From: Lentinus brumalis
Taxonomy: Eukaryota; Basidiomycota; Agaricomycetes; Polyporales; Polyporaceae
Length of the DNA stretch: 64,000 nt
Assembly: GCA_001792895.1 (NCBI GenBank)
Contig: MARA01000014.1
Location: forward strand, 930,001-994,000
Reading direction: 5' to 3'
Both the position numbers and the translations under genes were made by a program. Of the stretch, positions 57,930 through 64,000 are shown one piece after another. The stretch's first letter is position 1, and each line of letters opens with the position of its first letter. A model generated the notes under the pieces. The model did no database searches. It was not told the origin of the DNA and saw nothing but the letters and a program-made list of their open reading frames with translations.

Positions 57930-60900
57930 ATGCTCGTCGTGCACCCGTCTTCCCAGTGCGACGTCTGCCTCGATCCGTACACCTGGACCTTGCCCGCAAA
58001 AACCCCACACGCGATCCAGTGCGGACATATCTTCTGCTACGAGTACGTATTGACCTCCGCCCCACCTCTATCCCAGGATGGAGTGGGACACTAATGGCTG
58101 TCCTCTGCTGCGTTCATTCCGTCATTGAACTCATGATGCGTTCGTTCTAGCTGCCTGAGGTCAACACACCCGAGCAACTGCCCCATGTGCCGCAAGGCAT
58201 TCAACCCGGAGCGTATCAAGAAGTTGCACGTCGACAGGGCTCCTGGAGAAACTGGTGCCGCTAATTCGGGACACATGGCGGAGGAGGACGACTTGTTGAG
58301 GCGTGTAGGATTGCTCTTCGCGGAGGACGCGCAACAAGAGGACATCAACGAGCTCCAAGTCGAAGTCGAACAGTTTCTCGGACCAAACCCGGGCAACACG
58401 GTGAGTATTTCCGCTTTCATAGATTGACAGCTGGCATTGAGCTGTGTATCCCACACCAGCATATAGCTCTTCAAAACGCCATACGTGCATTGCACCAGTA
58501 CAAGGATATGATTCTGCGGAGAATCGCGGACCACAACACGATCAGGGCTCTCCAAGCCCAATCCAGGCGACATGCCGACGTCAATGAGCATGAGACCCAA
58601 GTCAGCGGCGCAGTCGAGACCGGCTTGCTGCAGAAAGTTGAGGAACTAGCCCAGGAGAACGCTCGTATGCGCGCGGAACTGGATCGTTACACGACGCTCC
58701 CGAACCCTCTTCCTCGCCCGCCGGAGCACATCCCACTCGTCACCAGCATGACCCGCGAGCACGTTACGCCAAGTGTGCATTCGACCCAGCACGTTCTCTC
58801 GCAGCTCGGGTTCGGGCCACCTCCCGTCGCTCCCGAGGCTGCACCGTCGGCTCAGTCGCGGAGCAGTTCGGGAAGCTCACGGGCACGTGCGCCTTCGGTT
58901 CACTTCGACAATACCGCACCTGGAAGAGATCGTGATCCCCGCTCAAAATACGTGGTCACCGCCGACGGGGAGCAGCTGCGTCAAGAGAGGACTAAACGTC
59001 CCCACCTCGTCGTGCCCGGTGCGCCCCCTTCCCAGAAGGTCATCCCGCCTCGTCTAACGGATGGAGACTCAGATGGCACGCCTCGCCCGCCGCCCGCCCC
59101 GGTCGCACCAGGCCGGGCCTACTTCCCTCCTCATCTCCAGCGATACGCGCCGAAAGATACTTCACCGTGTGTCTGGGTCGGCGACCCAGATACTCCTCGT
59201 GAGATCTTGCCCACAGAAGTACCACTCGAGTCTCTGGCTCCCCAGTTCCACCAGGGGAGTTCATCTTATCCTATGCAAGGCACCCCTACTGGTTTGTCAG
59301 CACCGCCGCCCGTTATCCCTCCTCCCCCACCCGGTTTTGTCGTCCCACACACGCCGGCTCAGACGAGCACAGCCCAATTACCTTTGGACCTCGATCGGGT
59401 ACAGTGGGATATCCGCCCTGCCCACACGGAAGGCTATGTCCCCGCAAACATTCCTAGTGTAGGTGGCATTGTCTGGATTGCGGAGGCTCAAGCTAGGCAA
59501 CTCCGAATCAGGCCCAGAGGCTACGATCGTAGCAAATATTACGTGGTCGCAAGGGAAACCTCGCAACTTGAAGATCGCGACCGTGCACCACCTCAAGCGA
59601 ACCCGTTGCAACTGAGCGGTATTCCGCAGGTTCCCGTTGCGGGCCCGAGCAGCAGCGTCAGTCAGCATGGGCAGTACGATCCTCTCCCTGGCACGTCCAC
59701 TGCTGTTTCGACGCTCTTCCAGGATGCTACTATGTCCTCAAGGCGCACGGATGCATCGTCTGCTTCATCTTCGAGCATCTCACTTAGCAGTATCGACATA
59801 CTCGCCGGTCCCGTGGCGCAAGGTTCTCGCTCTGCCCGGAGTGCAGCCTCTGGTCGCAGCCACCGCGATGATCTGGGGCTGAACCTCGCCACGTTGCCAG
59901 ACCCGAGACGTTCGGCAGGAGGTCGGGTACAAGAGGAGCCAGAAGGCCAGCCTTCCCCAGCTTCGTCCTGGGGCACGAGTCGCGCCAGGTCGTCCAGGAA
60001 CTCGAGTCTTGGCAATCTTAACCTCCACAACTTCCCTGCGCAGCCAATCCCTCACCAGAGAGAGTCCCTTGAACAGCTCCCCGTGGGCGAGCTCAACGGC
60101 GGCCCTGTTGTTCTCAACGAGATGATGACGCCCAGGCAGGGCACGTCGCTCTTCGGAGATAGCATGTCCGTGTCTGGTCGCTCCGATCCCGCACAAGCCT
60201 CGGGGCTTCTGCTCAACCCCAGCGCCGGCAGCTCTCGCCAGGTCGTGTCAAGCTTGCAGGATCTCGAGGACGTGAACAGGTCCTTGATGCAGCTTCCGGG
60301 CTCTCAGGAGAGAGAACCGGAGTCTCGTCGCAGCTCACGCCCGTCGACCCGCCACTCACGCCACCGCTCCATCTCCGAAGACGAGGGAGAGAGCCTGGTA
60401 GGCCCGCGGACTGGCCTCACCCTCTACGCCTCTCGCCCGGGCACCAACTACGCGAGCAGGCACGCTTCGGGTGGGCCCTCCCCACCCGCTCAGTCGCGGC
60501 CTCGTAGCGGCGCGTCTTCCCGCTCGCATGCTGAGAGTGCACACAGCTCTCACAGTCATCACAGCTCCTACAGCGGTCACAGCAACCAGAGTGCTCACAC
60601 GTCGAACTCGCACAGGTCGAATGATCACCACGGCCGTGCCCGCCGGGGCTCGACGGCGTCCGCGCTCGACAGCTACCGCGAGCGTGACCCTGAGCCAGCG
60701 GCATGGACCACTGCCCCGTCCGACATGCAGCCGTACGGTTCGTCTCGCAGCCAATACAGTTCCGACTCGAGGGCGCAGAAGAGCCACGAGTCTATTCCCC
60801 GTGCCATGGATGGCCTCGGCAGTGGTCATGCGAGCTCGGGCTCTCTTGGGCTCACCTTCGAGGCTCCGAGCACGTCCTCCGCGGTCACCGGCACCGGAGA

Positions 60901-60997
60901 GCAGGCGGCTGGCATTCACGCTCCGCGTCCCGTCAACGGTCGTCGCTCTAGCTTTTTCGGCGCCAGCGCCGCATGGAATGGTAGGAGCGGCCACTGA
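57930..60997 (+). CDS. RING-finger, coiled-coil protein with very long Ser/Pro-rich tail (paralogue 3)
   Basis: Three exons (57930-58042, 58151-58400, 58460-60997) encode 966 residues. It starts MLVVHPSSQCDVCLDPYTW, nearly the same as paralogue 2. The C3HC4 RING consists of CDVC, CGHIFC-x2-C across intron 1, and CPMC. ERIKKLHVDRAPG, DLLRRVGLLFAEDA and ELQVEVEQFLG correspond to the module after the RING in the other two. A helical stretch, LQNAIRALHQYKDMILRR, and a short coiled coil, VEELAQENARMRAELDRY, follow. The remaining 750 residues are rich in Pro, Ser, Gly and His. One patch, VGGIVWIAEAQARQLRIRPR, is hydrophobic enough to be a small folded or binding segment. Likely a ubiquitin ligase; no partner known. 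A run of 13 C follows the stop. Confidence 0.83.
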
Positions 60998-61523
60998 AGC
61001 TTGGGTACCCCCCCCCCCCCGCGCATCAACAAACTTCCAAAGTATCTGTAAGGTTATTTGTTTGGTATCATTCTTATGTCGCTCCTTCGTTGCTCTTGCT
61101 TGGTTCTCTATCATCTCTTGTCTCTGTTGCTACACTTACTCGCTATCCCATCATCGTCTTGGCTTTCTTGCTCCTGTTCGCGCACTATATAGACCTCGTT
61201 AGTGGATGTCGATGCCTTGCTCCCGTTACTGTTGTTGTTGCCGTATTGTTGTAGCTGTTGTAATCGCCGGAGTCGTCTTACCCTGTTCCCCTGTACCCTA
61301 CATACCTAGTCCCTCTCGGCACCCCAAGAGTACGCTATCCTGGCACGTCGCACATCCCGCCTCTGCTGCCTCACGATTTATTCTGTTCATACCATCAATC
61401 TTGCCTACGATACCACGACTACGATTTTGACGATTGCACACACATGTGTATGTACGTACTACGAACCGAGCTCCCCCCACCGCTACATGTCCGGATCGTG
61501 GATGCTGTATTATGACATTATTG
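60998..61523. other. Convergent 3' region with a cytosine homopolymer
   Basis: The RING gene ends on the left and the acyltransferase gene ends on the right. About 13 consecutive C lie at 61008-61020. No gene is seen. Confidence 0.55.
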
Positions 61524-63809
61524 TTACTTGAACTCGTACTCGTGTCGCTTCGCTGGCCCGACTTGCATCCACGCTTCGCCCTTCACCCGTGCGCTCACGA
61601 GCCCGTGCAGGTACTTCGAATCGACCATGAATGACCACATGTTGCGCGTAGCCTCCGCACGTGCATCAAGCAGGGGACGCATGAGCCTCACGGAGGAGAC
61701 GGATTGTGCGCGCGGCGTGGGCTTGGGTTCGGCAATGCCGTCGCGTCGCTTGATATATGAGTTCGGAGGCGGCACGTAGGGCGTGGTGTATGGCGCCAGC
61801 CTGGCACCAGTCAGGGCAATAGATCTGGGAGCAGTGATACCGACGAAAAGCTTCAGCGAGGTCAAAAGGCGCTTGAACTGCCTGTAGTTTGCTGCGAAGG
61901 CAGGGATATTAGCGTCAGGCTGCCGTGTCAGAAGCCTCTGGGACACTCACATCCAACCCAGTAGTTGTGCCAGTGCGAGAGCGCGTAGCTCGTAGCGTAG
62001 AAGATACCAAAGGCACCAAGAGCAGCCCGAGCCTTACCAGAAAGGTCGTTCTCTCCTATGAAGAACCACCGTCCAGCGGCCCAGAGGCCTCGCAGCGCTG
62101 GCAGGATGAAACTGGGTGTCTTGACTCCCGCCAGGATCCCGATCGAGTCCCCTACGAGCCCGCGGATGATCGCGCGAGTGACGGCTGCATACGCAGCGGT
62201 GGCAGCAAGCCCGCCAAATACAGCCTTGAACTGCGCGTAGGTTTCCTCTTCGGTCGGCTTGCCCAGGAGGCGGCCAGCGAGGGAGCCAGTGACGTAGGCT
62301 GGGATATGCAAGACGAGCGTCGGGAAGAACAGCAGGAATCGCGGATGCAGTACAGTGACGAGGAGCTGACGGATGACGACAGAAAGTGCCCGCAGGCGTG
62401 AGGGTTGTGTAGCCGCAGAGGATGAGGAAGGCGTGGGGAGGATAGCATTGAGGGCAGAGTGGGAGATGTTGGCGTAGAAGAGGAGGGAATGGTACTTGAG
62501 CAGAGACTGCCGTGCTTTCTCTCCAGAGGGCGCGGCGTTCGAATCCGTAAATTGGTGGATCAAGCTGGGGGACGAGTCAGCCGTTCGCTTGAGCATATCA
62601 CATAACGCGAACATACTTTTGTGATATCCAGACAAAATGGGAAGAAGACAGCTCTTGATCTGCCCATAGGATATCTCGGGCCATCCGAGTAATATACAGT
62701 GTGTCCCTGAAGTGTAAAGCAGTTTAAGCAGCCTATATGCGCATATAACAATACGCACTCACCAGTCCGGCGCATTGATCGTCAGACCCAGTAGACGTTT
62801 TTCGATCTCTGCACTCAACGCTTTGATGACCTCGCGAGAGTCAACCTGTAGCTTTCCATCTGCATCCTGCGCGATCCGCTCTTCGGCAAAGGCTTCGACA
62901 TCAATGGGCTTGCCCCACCTGTCGGGCGGTCAGACGAACGCAGGCAGGGAGATATCCGTGCCAACTTACCGCACACAGACCTGCATGACTCGTCAACATC
63001 AAGCATTGGCACAGCACCGCTGCTAAAAACGCTAGAACACTGTCACTCACCCGGCTCTGATACTGCGTTTTGTCCGTGTAGACGATCCCCACCGGCACCA
63101 CGAGCAGCTTCTTCTCCTGCTTCCCCTTCCGTTCGCCCGCCCATTTCACATACTCCAGCGCGGCCCTGCTCGCGCCATCCTTGACTCGTGCGAGGCTTGG
63201 CTCGGAATGGCTCGAGCCCTCCGGGAACACGCCAATCACTTCCTCCCGATCGAGAGCCTTGAACGTCTCGCGGAACAATGCCTCGTTCACTAGAGACTGG
63301 GACGCCGCAGGACCGGCACCACCGGGTTGCTCGGTAGGCACGGGGGTGTTGTTGGGGTTGCGCGTGACGGGGATGCTACCAGACGACCTGAGGATGGCAC
63401 CAACCACTGGATTCTTGAAGAGCGTGGACTTGGCCCAGAAGCATACGGGGCGACGATGGGGAATTGTGACGGCTTTGAGACGCGTCTTGAGCGCATATAA
63501 GCGGTACCTGTTGAAGGATTGTACTCACAAAGCGTGGCTATGTCCAGGATTTCGTTATGATGACATGACGCTCTGGTGGACGCATCATGTCAGTGTCATC
63601 ACTCGCGGGCCCGCGCATAGTCGTGGGTGTGGTCGACGAGAGGTCGGGACTGGGGGAAGAGGTTGAGTGCAAGGACCGCAGACGCACATGATGAGCGGCC
63701 CGTTTGGGGGCACATTCTCCTGGCCGTCGACATAGATGTCCGAGTAGAAACGCAGAGCCCAATCCGACACTTGCCGCAAGCCACGATATACGAGCTTCAG
63801 TTCCGACAT
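61524..63809 (-). CDS. Glycerol-3-phosphate/dihydroxyacetone-phosphate acyltransferase, Gpt2/Sct1-like
   Basis: This ER membrane enzyme transfers a fatty acyl chain to the first position of glycerol phosphate, the entry step of glycerolipid synthesis. It starts MSELKLVYRGLRQVSDWAL at 63809, followed by YSDIYVDGQENVPPNGPLI. The acyltransferase motifs are present in order. HHNEILD is the HX4D catalytic motif, SSGSIPVTRN is motif II, VIGVFPEGSSHSEPSL is motif III with substrate-binding FPEG, and LLVVPVGIVY is motif IV. VCVRWGKPIDVEAFAEER comes next, then a hydrophobic part, LLFFPTLVLHIPAYVTG, and LPALRGLWAAGRWFFIG. The last exon (61890-61524) begins YRQFKRLLTSLKLFVG and ends KRHEYEFK. About seven or eight exons are needed. 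The SCT1/GPT2 assignment rests on the large C-terminal extension; a 1-acylglycerol-phosphate acyltransferase is less likely. Confidence 0.85.
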
Positions 63810-64000
63810 GGTCAAGAGATGGCGACGAACAACAAGTTCAACTTCAACTTTCAAGGCTACGACGGGCGTCGAGTAGGCGGCTTCTGCACCCACGGTACTG
63901 ATCCGCTGCGCGTCAGAAGCAGATGGATGAATCATATTCATACATATATCGCACACTCGGACAGGCCAACAGAGTATCTGAGAAACATGGGCATCGACCA
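63810..64000. promoter_or_regulatory. Upstream region of the acyltransferase gene
   Basis: The window ends 191 bases upstream of the start codon. No gene or clear promoter element is seen. Confidence 0.4.

Noticed and set aside
61008..61020. Cytosine homopolymer as a functional signal
   Set aside because: It is non-coding, immediately after a stop codon, and length errors are common at such runs; nothing ties it to a function.

Overview
The window is nuclear DNA from a filamentous basidiomycete, most likely an agaricomycete such as a polypore. Genes are split by many introns of about 50 to 60 bases with GT...AG ends, coding regions are GC-rich, and several genes belong to the seven-helix DUF6534-type membrane family that is expanded in mushroom-forming fungi. 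There are no operons, bacterial signals, CRISPR arrays or recognisable viral genes. I assembled gene models by joining reading-frame segments at splice sites. Most starts and stops are solid; internal exon borders are inferred.

Left part (1-14.3 kb): eIF3 subunit L (minus) and a Cid1-like nucleotidyltransferase (plus) diverge from one short promoter region. Two tandem DUF6534-like membrane protein genes follow, then a first RING-finger/coiled-coil gene (minus). From 14.3 to 20.2 kb no gene can be supported, but the stretch holds a complete 362-bp inverted-repeat element with flanking direct repeats.

Middle (20.2-42.6 kb): the ribosome-biogenesis factor NOP4/RBM28 comes first. Two minus-strand DUF6534-type genes, an F-box-like gene, the mRNA export factor GLE1 and a large CAMK-type kinase with a long disordered tail follow. 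A third DUF6534-type gene at 40.5 kb lies in the opposite orientation and is a close DNA-level relative of the one at 23.8 kb.

Right part (42.9-64 kb): this is rich in secretory-pathway genes: the v-SNARE SNC1, a VAMP7-type longin R-SNARE, Sec61 beta and a glycerolipid acyltransferase. MO25 and two more RING/coiled-coil paralogues lie among them. SNC1, Sec61 beta and VAMP7 have coding first exons of only 2, 3 and 9 bases, and SNC1 also has 8- and 16-base internal exons.

Most interesting signals: (1) three RING genes sharing the RING, a helical module after it and matching intron positions, with no family name I can give; (2) the foldback element at 17.3 kb; (3) the inverted pair of membrane-protein genes, one with a frameshifted tail; (4) the SNC1 start codon interrupted by an intron.
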